64,000 bases of DNA, from the NCBI GenBank assembly GCA_019739225.1, contig JAHHDT010000005.1, forward strand, positions 806,001 through 870,000. The letters are read 5' to 3'. The DNA comes from Aquamicrobium sp. (GTDB lineage Bacteria; Pseudomonadota; Alphaproteobacteria; Rhizobiales; Rhizobiaceae). Shown here piece by piece: positions 17,595 through 26,220 of this stretch (position 1 is the stretch's first letter; every line of letters starts with the position of its first letter). Position numbers and translations under genes: made by a program. The notes under the pieces are model-generated. The model saw only the letters and a program-made list of their open reading frames with translations. It made no database searches and had not been told where the DNA came from.

Positions 17595-18032
17595 ATGATG
17601 AACATGAGGCCGGCCAGCGAAAGCATGGCCAACGCATCGGAGCTTTCCGATGGCTACATACGTATTGGCGACATGGCGAAGCAGTTCGACGTAACGCTGC
17701 GCACCCTTCGCTTCTACGAGGACAAGGGTCTGTTGAACCCGAAGCGCGAAGGCAACACCCGCCTTTATACGCAGCGCGACGTGACCCGCCTGAAGCTGAT
17801 CATGCTCGGCCGCAAGGTCGGTTTCTCGCTGCGCGAGGTCAAGCAGATCATGGATATGTACGATCCCGATTCCGGAAACGCGAAACAGCTTCGCACGCTG
17901 CTCGACAAGTCCGAGCGCCAGCTTGGCCGTCTGGAAAAGCAACGCCTCGCCCTTGAGGACGCGATCGGAGATCTCAAGAGCGCGATGAATACATGGCGTT
18001 CTGCACTTGCATTGCGGCAGGCTTCCGCCTGA
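17595..18032 (+). CDS. MerR family transcriptional regulator (LiuR-like)
   Basis: This 145-residue regulator has the MerR helix-turn-helix and wing at about 21-60 ('IRIGDMAKQFDVTLRTLRFY'), then the family helix 'KLIMLGRKVGFSLREVKQIM' and a coiled-coil dimer helix. It has no cysteine at all, which argues against metal or redox sensing. It also has no large effector domain, as in the LiuR group that governs branched-chain amino acid and acyl-CoA catabolism genes. It directly precedes the beta-oxidation operon in the same direction, separated by a terminator and a 28-bp palindrome, so it is the best candidate to bind that palindrome. ATG 17595 was chosen over upstream codons; ATG 17598 is also possible. 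Confidence 0.88.
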   Translation: MMNMRPASESMANASELSDGYIRIGDMAKQFDVTLRTLRFYEDKGLLNPKREGNTRLYTQRDVTRLKLIMLGRKVGFSLREVKQIMDMYDPDSGNAKQLRTLLDKSERQLGRLEKQRLALEDAIGDLKSAMNTWRSALALRQASA

Positions 18033-18061
18033 TCGCATTTTCATTGTAACGAGTTTCGAAG

Positions 18062-18087
18062 GGGCCGCCGTGAGCGGCCCTTTTTTT
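18062..18087 (+). terminator. intrinsic terminator of merR
   Basis: GGGCCGC (18062-18068), a 5-nt loop and GCGGCCC (18074-18080) are followed by seven T residues. It separates the merR transcript from the acyl-CoA dehydrogenase operon, which therefore needs its own promoter. Confidence 0.9.
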
Positions 18088-18212
18088 GGTTGCTGGCCCG
18101 CTGGCCTCCGTCGCATTCAAGTGTGCCCATACAGAGCAGGCGCCCGTCAGGGCGGCGTCGTGACAACCGGCCGGCAAGCAGAAGCTGTGGTGGAAAATTG
18201 CCGCAGCTTTAC

Positions 18213-18240
18213 AATTGACGTTTACGCAAACGTCAATTGT
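18213..18240 (+). promoter_or_regulatory. palindromic operator, copy 2, in the promoter of the beta-oxidation operon
   Basis: The core TGACGTTT(ACGC)AAACGTCA at 18217-18236 is extended by CAAT and ATTG to a 28-bp palindrome, imperfect only in the central four bases. TTGACG at 18216-18221 could be a -35 box and TTGATA at 18241-18246 a -10 box. The spacer would be 19 bp, the unusual length that MerR regulators act on. The first gene begins 83 bp downstream. The same 20-bp core occurs at 2733-2752. Confidence 0.78.
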
Positions 18241-18322
18241 TGATAGTGTGCCTTCCGATCCTGGCTTCGCCGTGGAACGATCCCGCGCGGCGAAGATCTG
18301 CCCGACCTCTGGAGGACTTTTC

Positions 18323-20113
18323 ATGCCGACCTACAAGGCGCCCGTCGCGGACACCCTGTTCGTTCTCAATGATGTGCTTGGCTATGAACGCTACGCCAAC
18401 CTGCCCGGCTTCTCGGATGCCGGGCCGGATGTGCTCGAGGCGATCCTCGAAGAGGCGGCAAGGCTTGCCGAGAACGTCATGCATCCGCTCAACCGCGTGG
18501 GCGATGAGCAGGGCTGCACGCGCAACGCCGACGGTTCGGTGACGACGCCCAAGGGGTTCAAGGAAGCCTACGACCAGTATCGCGAGGGCGGCTGGATGGG
18601 CCTGTCTGTGCCGGCCGAATATGGCGGCCAAGGGCTGCCTTACGCGGTTCACACCGCGCTGGGCGAATATCTGTCTTCGGCCAACATGGCGCTGATGATG
18701 TATCCGGGCCTGACACAGGGTGCGATCGCGGCGATTCTCGCCCACGGCTCGGACGAGCAAAAGCAGACCTTCGTGCCGAAGATGACCGAGGGCGTCTGGA
18801 CCGGCACGATGAACCTGACCGAGCCGCATTGCGGCACCGATCTCGGCATGCTGCGCACCAAGGCGGTGCCTGCCGGCGACGGCAGCTACAAGATTTCCGG
18901 CCAGAAGATTTTCATCTCGGCCGGCGAGCACGACATGAGCGAGAACATCATCCATCTGGTGCTGGCCCGCATCGAGGGCGCGCCGGAGGGCGTGAAGGGG
19001 ATTTCGCTGTTCATCGTGCCGAAGTTCAAGCTGGATGCCGACGGCAACCCCGGCGAGCGGAACGCGGTCTCCTGCGGCTCCATCGAGGAAAAGATGGGCA
19101 TTCACGGCAACTCGACCTGCGTGATGAACTACGACGAGGCCGAGGGCTTCCTGATCGGCCAGGAGAACGGCGGCCTCAAGGCCATGTTCGTGATGATGAA
19201 CGAGGCGCGCCTTGGCGTCGGCCTGCAGGGCCTGTCCATGGGCGAGATCGCCTATCAGAATGCCGTGGCCTACGCGAAGGAGCGTATTCAGGGCCGCTCG
19301 CTCTCGGGCCCGAAGGCGCCGGAGAAGAAGGCCGACCCGATCATCGTCCATCCGGACATCCGCCGCAAGCTGATGGTGATGCGCGCGTTCAACGAGGCCG
19401 GCCGCGCGCTGGTACTGTGGACCGCGCTCAAGTCCGACGTCGCGCATCGTTCGGGCGACGAGAACGACCGTCAGACGGCCGACGACCTGCTCGGCCTGAT
19501 GACCCCGATCATCAAGGGCGTGCTGACCGACAAGGGCTTCGAGCATGCGGTCATGGCGCAACAGGTTTTCGGCGGTCACGGCTACATCGAAGAACACGGC
19601 ATGAGCCAGTTCGTGCGCGATGCCCGCATCGCCCAGATTTACGAGGGCGCCAACGGCATCCAGGCGCTCGACCTCGTCGGTCGCAAGTTGGCGCTCAACG
19701 GTGGCCGGGCGGTGCAGGCCTTCTTCAAGGAGGTCGGCGACTTCTGCGAGGAAAACCGTGCCGACGAGAAGATGGCGCCGTTCACCAAGGCACTGAAGAA
19801 GGGGCTCAACGACCTGCAGGCGGCAACGATGTGGCTGATGCAGAACGCGATGCAGAAGCCCGACAATGCGGGTGCGGCCTCGACCGACTACCTCCACCTC
19901 TTCGGCCTCGTGGCGCTCGGCTATATGTGGGCCCGCATGGTCAAGGTCGCTCAGGAGAAGATCGACGCGGGCGCGGCCACGCCGCTGCACGAGGCCAAGC
20001 TGGTCACGGCCCGCTATTTCATGGAGCGCGTCATGCCGGAGACCGGGGCGCACCTGGCACGCATTTCGGCAGGCGCGGATTCGATGATGGCTCTTGCGGA
20101 GGACGCCTTCTAG
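18323..20113 (+). CDS. acyl-CoA dehydrogenase, long form with C-terminal domain
   Basis: This is a 596-residue flavoenzyme. It has N-terminal, middle and C-terminal acyl-CoA dehydrogenase domains, with 'MNLTEPHCGTDLGMLRTKA' in the middle domain and 'QVFGGHGYIEEHGMSQFVRDARIAQIYEGANGIQALDL' split across the FAD and catalytic region. An extra C-terminal domain of about 130 residues is typical of the AidB/DmdC-like long ACADs. The substrate could be a medium or long acyl-CoA, or methylmercaptopropionyl-CoA as in DmdC. ATG 18323 follows GGAGGA at 18311-18316. It is the first gene of a six-gene operon under the palindromic operator. Confidence 0.92.
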   Translation: MPTYKAPVADTLFVLNDVLGYERYANLPGFSDAGPDVLEAILEEAARLAENVMHPLNRVGDEQGCTRNADGSVTTPKGFKEAYDQYREGGWMGLSVPAEYGGQGLPYAVHTALGEYLSSANMALMMYPGLTQGAIAAILAHGSDEQKQTFVPKMTEGVWTGTMNLTEPHCGTDLGMLRTKAVPAGDGSYKISGQKIFISAGEHDMSENIIHLVLARIEGAPEGVKGISLFIVPKFKLDADGNPGERNAVSCGSIEEKMGIHGNSTCVMNYDEAEGFLIGQENGGLKAMFVMMNEARLGVGLQGLSMGEIAYQNAVAYAKERIQGRSLSGPKAPEKKADPIIVHPDIRRKLMVMRAFNEAGRALVLWTALKSDVAHRSGDENDRQTADDLLGLMTPIIKGVLTDKGFEHAVMAQQVFGGHGYIEEHGMSQFVRDARIAQIYEGANGIQALDLVGRKLALNGGRAVQAFFKEVGDFCEENRADEKMAPFTKALKKGLNDLQAATMWLMQNAMQKPDNAGAASTDYLHLFGLVALGYMWARMVKVAQEKIDAGAATPLHEAKLVTARYFMERVMPETGAHLARISAGADSMMALAEDAF

Positions 20114-20175
20114 GGACTATTCCACCAGTCTGTTCAAGCTTGAACGTCTTGCGGAAGAGTATCAGGGAGGTCCTC

Positions 20176-21348
20176 GTGGCGATGCAACCGGCAGAAATTC
20201 TCGGTCTTCCAAGACCCGCCTGGGCGGGCGAGGAAGTCGGCATGCTCTACGACATGGCGAACCGTTTCCTCACGGAGGAGATCGCGCCGCGTTACGAGGA
20301 GTTCGAAAAGAACGAGAAGTTCGACCGCGAGAGCTGGGAGAAGGCGGGCGCCAACGGCCTGCTCTGCGCTTCGATGCCAGAGGAATATGGCGGCTCGGGC
20401 GGAACCTTCGCACATGAGAGCGCCATCATCGAGGCGATCGGCCATGTCGGCGTCGATGGTTTCGGCATTGCCCTGCACAACGCCATAGTCGCGCCCTACA
20501 TCCTTCATTATGGCTCCGACGAGCAGAAGAAGAAGTGGCTGCCGAAGCTGGCGACCGGTGAGATGATCGGCGCTATCGCGATGACGGAACCGGGTGCTGG
20601 CTCCGACCTTCAGGGCGTCAAGACGCGCGCCGAGAAGGACGGCAACCAGTACCGCATCAACGGGTCCAAGACATTCATCACCAACGGACAGCTTGCCGAT
20701 CTCATCATCGTCGTCGCCAAGACCGACCCCGAGAAGGGTGCCAAGGGCACCTCGCTGATCGTGCTGGAAACCGCCGATGCCGACGGGTTCGAGCGCGGGC
20801 GCAACCTCGACAAGGTCGGGCTCAAGTCCAACGACACGTCGGAGCTGTTCTTCAACGATGTGCGGGTTCCGACCTCGAACCTGCTGGGTCATGAGGAAGG
20901 GCAGGGCTTCATCCAGCTCATGCAGCAGCTTCCGCAAGAGCGGCTGCTGATCGGCACGCAGGCGATCGCCATGATCGAGCGGGCGCTGGCGGTCACCATC
21001 GAGTACGTCAGGGAACGCAAGGCCTTCGGCAAAGCCGTGATCGACTTCCAGAACACCCAGTTCAAGCTGGCGGAACTCAAGACGGAGGCCACCATCGGCC
21101 GTGTCTTCTACAATGACTGCGTGGCGCGTCACCTCGAAGGCGGGCTCGACCCGGCGACCGCTTCGATGGCGAAATACTGGCTGACCGACCTGCAATGCAA
21201 GGTCGTCGACGAGTGCCTGCAGCTTCACGGCGGCTACGGCTACATGAACGAATATCCGATCGCGCGCATGTATCGCGACGCACGCGTTCAGCGCATCTAT
21301 GGCGGTACCAACGAGATCATGAAGCTGCTCATCGCGAGGGGGCTGTGA
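20176..21348 (+). CDS. acyl-CoA dehydrogenase (short form)
   Basis: This 390-residue FAD enzyme introduces the alpha-beta double bond into acyl-CoA. It carries 'AIAMTEPGAGSDLQG' in the substrate/FAD region, 'RKAFGKAVIDFQN' and the terminal 'GGYGYMNEYPIAR' and 'YGGTNEIMK', where the Glu of GTNEI is the catalytic base position. GTG 20176 is chosen because AGGGAGG at 20164-20170 is well placed; ATG 20182 would shorten it by two residues. It follows the first dehydrogenase by 62 bp, and the next gene starts 2 bp after its stop. Confidence 0.93.
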   Translation: MAMQPAEILGLPRPAWAGEEVGMLYDMANRFLTEEIAPRYEEFEKNEKFDRESWEKAGANGLLCASMPEEYGGSGGTFAHESAIIEAIGHVGVDGFGIALHNAIVAPYILHYGSDEQKKKWLPKLATGEMIGAIAMTEPGAGSDLQGVKTRAEKDGNQYRINGSKTFITNGQLADLIIVVAKTDPEKGAKGTSLIVLETADADGFERGRNLDKVGLKSNDTSELFFNDVRVPTSNLLGHEEGQGFIQLMQQLPQERLLIGTQAIAMIERALAVTIEYVRERKAFGKAVIDFQNTQFKLAELKTEATIGRVFYNDCVARHLEGGLDPATASMAKYWLTDLQCKVVDECLQLHGGYGYMNEYPIARMYRDARVQRIYGGTNEIMKLLIARGL

Positions 21349-21350
21349 AG

Positions 21351-21983
21351 ATGGGCGAATTCACGCTCTACTGCTTCTCGGAATCCGGTAATTCCTACAA
21401 GGCGGCGCTGATGCTCACGCTCTGCGGGGCTGACTGGCAGGCTCGCGGCGTCGAGTTCTTCAAGGGCGAGACGCGTTCGCCCGAATACCGCGCGGTCAAC
21501 GTGATGGGGGAGGCCCCGATCCTCGTTCACCATCGCGACGGGGGCGATTTCACGCTCAGCCAGTCGGGCGCGATCCTGCTTTATCTCGCCCGCCATTTCG
21601 GCAAGTTCGGCCACGAGACCGAAGCCGAGGAGTTCGAAATCCTGCGCTGGATCCTCTTCGACAACCACAAGCTGACCAGCTACACCGCCACCGAGCGCTT
21701 CATGCGCCATTTCCGCGGCAAGAAGGGCGATCCGGCGGCCGAATTCATCTACAGTCGCGCGCAGGATGCGTGGAAGGTGCTGGAAACGCATCTTGCGGGC
21801 CGCGAATGGGTCGCTGCCGCGCGCCCGACCATCGCCGACCTGTCTCTTTGCGGCTATCTCTTCTGGCCGCAGCAGATCGATGCCGACTGGAACGACTATC
21901 CCGCGATCGGGCGCTGGCTCGACCGCATCCGCAACCTGCCCGGCTGGGCTGCGCCCGAGGCGCTGATGCCGACCGGGCAGTAA
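21351..21983 (+). CDS. glutathione S-transferase family protein
   Basis: This 210-residue protein has a thioredoxin-like N-terminal domain ('LYCFSESGNSYKAALML', with a Ser at the GSH-activating position and 'ILVHHRDGGDFTLSQSGAILLYLA') and a helical C-terminal domain with 'RPTIADLSLCGYLFWP'. The ATG lies 2 bp after the dehydrogenase stop. In this operon it may detoxify reactive enoyl or epoxide intermediates. The substrate is not evident. Confidence 0.88.
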   Translation: MGEFTLYCFSESGNSYKAALMLTLCGADWQARGVEFFKGETRSPEYRAVNVMGEAPILVHHRDGGDFTLSQSGAILLYLARHFGKFGHETEAEEFEILRWILFDNHKLTSYTATERFMRHFRGKKGDPAAEFIYSRAQDAWKVLETHLAGREWVAAARPTIADLSLCGYLFWPQQIDADWNDYPAIGRWLDRIRNLPGWAAPEALMPTGQ

Positions 21984-22044
21984 ACCGTCAACGAAACTCC
22001 GGGCGGTGCCGCAAGGGCGCCGCCGGTCGAAAGGGAGAAAACAG

Positions 22045-23253
22045 ATGGCAGACGCATATGTCTATGATGCCGTGCGCACCCCGCGCGGACGCGGCAAGAA
22101 GGATGGCTCGCTGCACGAAGTGCCGGCGGTTCGTCTTGCGGCAAAGACGCTGGAGGCCGTGCGCGACCGCAACGGTCTCGACACGTCGACTGTCGACGAC
22201 ATCATCTTCGGCTGTGTTGATCCGGTCGGCGAAGCAGGCTCGGTGATCCCGCGCGCCGCGACCTTCGAGGCAGGCTACGCGACCGAGGCGCCCGGCATCC
22301 AGATCTCGCGCTTCTGCGCGTCCGGGCTCGATGCGATCAACCTCGGCGCGGCCAAGATCGCCGGCGGTTCCGACGACATCGTGATTGCCGGCGGCGTGGA
22401 ATCGATGAGCCGCGTCGGCATGGGCATGTCTGGCGGCGCATGGTTCATGGACCCCTCGGTCGGTCTGCCCGGCTATTTCGTGCCGCAGGGTGTTTCGGCA
22501 GACCTGATTGCCACCAAATACGGCTTCTCGCGCGACGACGTCGACGCCTATGCGGTCGAGAGCCAGAAGCGCGCTGCAAAGTCGTGGGAGAAGGGCTACT
22601 TCAAGAAGTCGGTCGTGCCGATCAAGGATCAGAACGGCATAACGATCCTCGACCACGACGAGCATATGCGGCCTTCGACCGACATGCAGTCGCTGGCGTC
22701 CCTCAACCCGTCCTTCGTGATGCCGGGCGAGATGGGCGGCTTCGATGCCGTCGCCATCCAGCGCCACCCGGAAGTAGAGGCGGTCAATCACGTGCATCAC
22801 GCTGGCAATTCGAGTGGCATCGTCGATGGTGCTGCCGCGGTGCTGCTCGGTTCCAAGAAGGCCGGCAAGACGCTGGGCCTCAAGCCGCGGGCGCGCATCC
22901 GTGCTTTCACCAACATCGGCTCGGAGCCGGCGATCATGCTGACCGGCCCGGTGGACGTGACCGAGAAGCTGCTCGCCAAGTCCAAGATGAAGCTCTCGGA
23001 CATCGATCTGTTCGAGCTGAACGAGGCCTTCGCCTCTGTGGTGCTGCGCTACATGCAGGCGTTCGACATCCCGCACGACAAGATCAACGTCAACGGCGGC
23101 GCGATCGCCATGGGCCATCCGCTGGGTGCGACCGGCGCGATGATCTTCGGCACCGTGCTGGACGAGCTGGAGCGCCGCGACCTCAACACCGCACTTGTGA
23201 CGCTATGCATCGGCGCGGGCATGGGCACCGCGACGATCATCGAGCGGGTGTGA
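22045..23253 (+). CDS. acetyl-CoA C-acyltransferase (thiolase)
   Basis: This 402-residue thiolase has the acylated Cys at 91 in '[12 protein letters not shown]', the His in '[15 protein letters not shown]' and the second catalytic Cys in '[11 protein letters not shown]'. It cleaves 3-ketoacyl-CoA in the last step of beta-oxidation. It supplies the third activity beside the dehydrogenases and the FadB/FadJ-like multifunctional enzyme. ATG 22045 follows AAGGGAG. Confidence 0.93.
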   Translation: MADAYVYDAVRTPRGRGKKDGSLHEVPAVRLAAKTLEAVRDRNGLDTSTVDDIIFGCVDPVGEAGSVIPRAATFEAGYATEAPGIQISRFCASGLDAINLGAAKIAGGSDDIVIAGGVESMSRVGMGMSGGAWFMDPSVGLPGYFVPQGVSADLIATKYGFSRDDVDAYAVESQKRAAKSWEKGYFKKSVVPIKDQNGITILDHDEHMRPSTDMQSLASLNPSFVMPGEMGGFDAVAIQRHPEVEAVNHVHHAGNSSGIVDGAAAVLLGSKKAGKTLGLKPRARIRAFTNIGSEPAIMLTGPVDVTEKLLAKSKMKLSDIDLFELNEAFASVVLRYMQAFDIPHDKINVNGGAIAMGHPLGATGAMIFGTVLDELERRDLNTALVTLCIGAGMGTATIIERV

Positions 23254-23261
23254 ACCGAACC

Positions 23262-23846
23262 ATGGCGGCTCTGGGAAAAGAAGCGGCGCTGATCCTCATC
23301 GACGTGCAGAAGGCATTTGTCGAGATGGAGGACACTGGCCGTCGGCGCAACAATCCGCAGGCGGTGGCCAACATGGCGCGCCTGCTGGAGGCCTTCAGGA
23401 ACCGGGGGCTCGCAGTTTTCCATGTCCGCCATGCGTCAAAGGAGCCAGGGTCCCTGTTGCGCCCCGAGCGCAGCGGGTACGAGGCGATCGGTGAAGCAGC
23501 CGAACGGGCCGGCGAGCCGGTTCTGGTGAAGCACGTGAATTCCGCGTTCGTCGGCACCGATCTCGAGCAGCGTTTGCGTGACGGCGGGTACGAAACGGTG
23601 GTCATCGCGGGCATCACCACCAATCACTGTGTCGAGACCACGACGCGCATGGCGGGCAATCTCGGCTTCGACGCGCGTCTTGTGGAAGACGCCTGCTACA
23701 CTTTCGACCGTGTCGGCCATTCCGGCGAAGTCGAAAGTGCGGAGGCAATCCACGCCATGACCCTTTCCAATCTCGATGGCGAATTCGCCAGGATAGAAAC
23801 GACTGAAACGGTGCTGGCGGCGCTTCGTCACAGCGCTGCGGCATGA
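23262..23846 (+). CDS. cysteine hydrolase, isochorismatase family
   Basis: This 194-residue protein shows the isochorismatase-like triad: Asp in '[11 protein letters not shown]', Lys in '[11 protein letters not shown]' and Cys in '[15 protein letters not shown]'. Such enzymes hydrolyse isochorismate, nicotinamide, ureidoacrylate or related amides. It is embedded between the thiolase and FadJ-like genes (8 bp after one, 11 bp before the other), an unusual place. No function in fatty-acid oxidation is known for it. Confidence 0.88.
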   Translation: MAALGKEAALILIDVQKAFVEMEDTGRRRNNPQAVANMARLLEAFRNRGLAVFHVRHASKEPGSLLRPERSGYEAIGEAAERAGEPVLVKHVNSAFVGTDLEQRLRDGGYETVVIAGITTNHCVETTTRMAGNLGFDARLVEDACYTFDRVGHSGEVESAEAIHAMTLSNLDGEFARIETTETVLAALRHSAAA

Positions 23847-23857
23847 GGAGCAATCAG

Positions 23858-26071
23858 ATGACCTACAAGAATTTCAACGTGGAGACCGATGCCGACGGCA
23901 TCGCCCTCGTCACCTGGGACATGCCCGACAAGTCGATGAACGTCTTCACCGAGGAGGTGATGGACGAACTCGACAAGATCATCGACCAGGTCGTAGCCGA
24001 CGATGTCGTCAAGGGTGCCGTCATCACCTCCGGCAAGGACACGTTTTCCGGCGGTGCCGATCTGACCATGCTCCAGCGCATGCTCAAGATCTTCCGCGAG
24101 GAAGAGGCGCGCGACCACGACAAGGCGATCAAGATGCTGTTCGACGGCGCGGGCCGGATGAGCTGGCTCTGGCGCAAGCTGGAAACCTGCGGCAAGCCGT
24201 GGGTCTCGGCGATCAACGGCACCTGCATGGGCGGCGCGTTCGAGCTGTCGCTGGCCTGCCACGGGCGCGTGGCCGCCGACTCGGACAAGGTCAAGATGGC
24301 GCTGCCCGAGGTGAAGGTCGGTATTTTCCCGGGTGCCGGCGGTACACAGCGCGTGCCGCGCCTGACCGATCCGCAGTCCGCCCTGCAGATGCTGACCTCG
24401 GGCCAGAACCTCTCGCCGAAGAAGGCGAAGCAGATGGGCCTGATTCACGAGGTTGTCGAGCCCGCCAAGCTGATCGATGCCGCCAAGGCGATGATCGCCG
24501 CCGGCCTGAAGCCGGTGCAGCCATGGGATGAGAAGGGTTTCAAGCTGCCGGGCGGCCCCGTCTATTCGGCCGCGGGCGCCAACCTGTGGCCGCCGGCAAT
24601 CGCCATCCTGCGCCGCGAGACCTACGGCAACTATCCGGCTGCCGCGGCGATCCTGAAATGCGCCTATGAAGGCCTGCTGGTGCCTTTTGACACGGCACTG
24701 AAGATCGAGCAGCGCTACTTCACCGAAATCCTGCGCTCGACCGAAGCCGCCATGATGGTGCGTTCGCTGTTCGTCTCGCTGCAGGAGCTCAACAAGGGCG
24801 CGCGCCGCCCGCAGGGTGTGCCGGAGACGAAGTTCAGGAAGATCGGCGTCCTCGGTGCCGGCTTCATGGGCGCGGGCATCGCCTTCGTGACGGCAAAGGC
24901 CGGCATCCCGGTCGTGCTTCTCGACCGCGACATGCCGTCCGCCGAGAAGGGCAAGGCGCATTCGGCCGGCCTGATGGACGCCGCGATCAAGAAGGGCCGT
25001 GCAACGGAAGAGCAGAAGGAACAGCTCCTTTCGCTCATCACCCCGACGGTCGACTACAAGGACCTCGAAGGCTGCGACCTTGTCATCGAGGCGGTGTTCG
25101 AGGATTCGGAGGTGAAGAAGAGCGCCACCGAGCAGACGGAAGCCGTCATCGCCAAGGATGCGGTCTTCGCGTCGAACACCTCGACGATCCCGATCACCGG
25201 GCTGGCGAAGAACTCCAAGCGCCCGGATAATTTCATCGGCATCCACTTCTTCTCGCCGGTGGACAAGATGATGCTGGTCGAGATCATTCTGGGCAAGAAG
25301 ACCGGCGACAAGGCGCTGGCGACGGCAATCGACTACGTCCGCGCGATCAAGAAGACGCCGATCGTCGTCAACGATACGCGTGGCTTCTACGTCAACCGCT
25401 GCGTGCTGCGCTACATGTCGGAATCCTACCAGATGCTGATCGAGGGCGTGCCGCCGGCGATGATCGAGAACGCCGCCAAGATGGCCGGCATGCCGGTTGG
25501 CCCGCTGGCGCTCACCGACGAGACGGCCATCGACCTTGCGCAGAAGATCATGAAGCAGACCATTCGCGATCTCGGCGAGAAGGCGGTGGACCAGGACCAG
25601 TTCGCGCTCATCAACACCATGGTCGACAAGCACGGCCGCCACGGCCGCAAGAACGGCAAGGGCTTCTACGACTATCCGGAGAAGCCTGCCAAGAAGCACC
25701 TGTGGCCGGGCCTCAAGGACCTCTATCCGCAGCAGGATGCCGACAAGATCGATGTCGAGGAGCTGAAGCAGCGCTTCCTCGTGACCATCGCGCTGGAAGC
25801 GGCCCGCGTCATGGAAGAGCGCATTGTCACCGACCCGCGCGAGGCGGATGTCGGCTCGATCCTCGCTTTCGGCTTCGCGCCCTATACGGGTGGCGCGCTC
25901 TCCTACATCGAAGGCATGGGCGTGGCCGAGTTCGTCTCACTCGCCAAGAAGCTGCAGAAGAAGTACGGCGCGCAGTTCAAGGCACCCAAGCTTCTGGTCG
26001 AGATGGCGGGCAAGGACGAGACCTTCTACGAACGCTTCAACCCTTACCCGAAGGCGAAGAAGGCGGCGTGA
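23858..26071 (+). CDS. multifunctional fatty-acid oxidation enzyme, enoyl-CoA hydratase / 3-hydroxyacyl-CoA dehydrogenase (FadB/FadJ-like)
   Basis: This is a 737-residue fusion. The N-terminal crotonase domain (about 1-210) has 'ACHGRVAADS', preceded by 'INGTCMGGAFELSLA', and 'LPEVKVGIFPGAGGTQRVPR'. The NAD-binding domain starts near 330 with 'IGVLGAGFMGAGIAFVTA'. The dehydrogenase C-terminal domains follow with 'FIGIHFFSPVDKMMLVEII' and 'VNDTRGFYVNRCVL'. It carries out the hydration and oxidation steps of beta-oxidation. ATG 23858 follows GAGGAG. It is last in the operon; a rhizobial palindromic repeat follows directly. Confidence 0.94.
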   Translation: MTYKNFNVETDADGIALVTWDMPDKSMNVFTEEVMDELDKIIDQVVADDVVKGAVITSGKDTFSGGADLTMLQRMLKIFREEEARDHDKAIKMLFDGAGRMSWLWRKLETCGKPWVSAINGTCMGGAFELSLACHGRVAADSDKVKMALPEVKVGIFPGAGGTQRVPRLTDPQSALQMLTSGQNLSPKKAKQMGLIHEVVEPAKLIDAAKAMIAAGLKPVQPWDEKGFKLPGGPVYSAAGANLWPPAIAILRRETYGNYPAAAAILKCAYEGLLVPFDTALKIEQRYFTEILRSTEAAMMVRSLFVSLQELNKGARRPQGVPETKFRKIGVLGAGFMGAGIAFVTAKAGIPVVLLDRDMPSAEKGKAHSAGLMDAAIKKGRATEEQKEQLLSLITPTVDYKDLEGCDLVIEAVFEDSEVKKSATEQTEAVIAKDAVFASNTSTIPITGLAKNSKRPDNFIGIHFFSPVDKMMLVEIILGKKTGDKALATAIDYVRAIKKTPIVVNDTRGFYVNRCVLRYMSESYQMLIEGVPPAMIENAAKMAGMPVGPLALTDETAIDLAQKIMKQTIRDLGEKAVDQDQFALINTMVDKHGRHGRKNGKGFYDYPEKPAKKHLWPGLKDLYPQQDADKIDVEELKQRFLVTIALEAARVMEERIVTDPREADVGSILAFGFAPYTGGALSYIEGMGVAEFVSLAKKLQKKYGAQFKAPKLLVEMAGKDETFYERFNPYPKAKKAA

Positions 26072-26081
26072 TGACAGCGCT

Positions 26082-26207
26082 CTTCTCCCCGTTATACGGG
26101 GAGAAGATGCCGGCAGGCAGATGAGGGGCTGAGCCTGCCTCTGGTAAGCTAGCGCAGCCCCTCATCCGACGCTTCGCGCCACCTTCTCCCCGTAAACGGG
26201 GAGAAGG
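26082..26207. repeat. RIME-like rhizobial intergenic mosaic palindrome
   Basis: A nested inverted repeat of 126 bp. Small hairpins lie at both ends: CTTCTCCCCG-TTATA-CGGGGAGAAG at 26082-26106 and CCTTCTCCCCG-TAAA-CGGGGAGAAGG at 26182-26207. An inner pair is GATGAGGGGCTG (26120-26131) with CAGCCCCTCATC (26155-26166). This resembles the Rhizobium-specific intergenic mosaic elements. It fills the space between the beta-oxidation operon and the thioesterase gene and probably limits read-through. Confidence 0.85.
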
Positions 26208-26220
26208 AAGGAGCACTCCC

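Noticed and set aside
18233-20053. 606-residue open frame antisense to the first acyl-CoA dehydrogenase
   Set aside because: It is a shadow of a real gene in GC-rich DNA. It is rich in Arg, His and Asp, has no domain or signal, and the sense frame has clear catalytic motifs.
18829-20175. Apparent 5' extension of the second acyl-CoA dehydrogenase by about 450 residues
   Set aside because: The extension reads through the first dehydrogenase in another frame. The RBS and family length place the start at 20176.
23828-25699. 623-residue open frame antisense to the FadJ-like gene
   Set aside because: It has shadow composition ('VGRHRQ', 'LRRHG' runs) and no motif. The sense gene explains the region.
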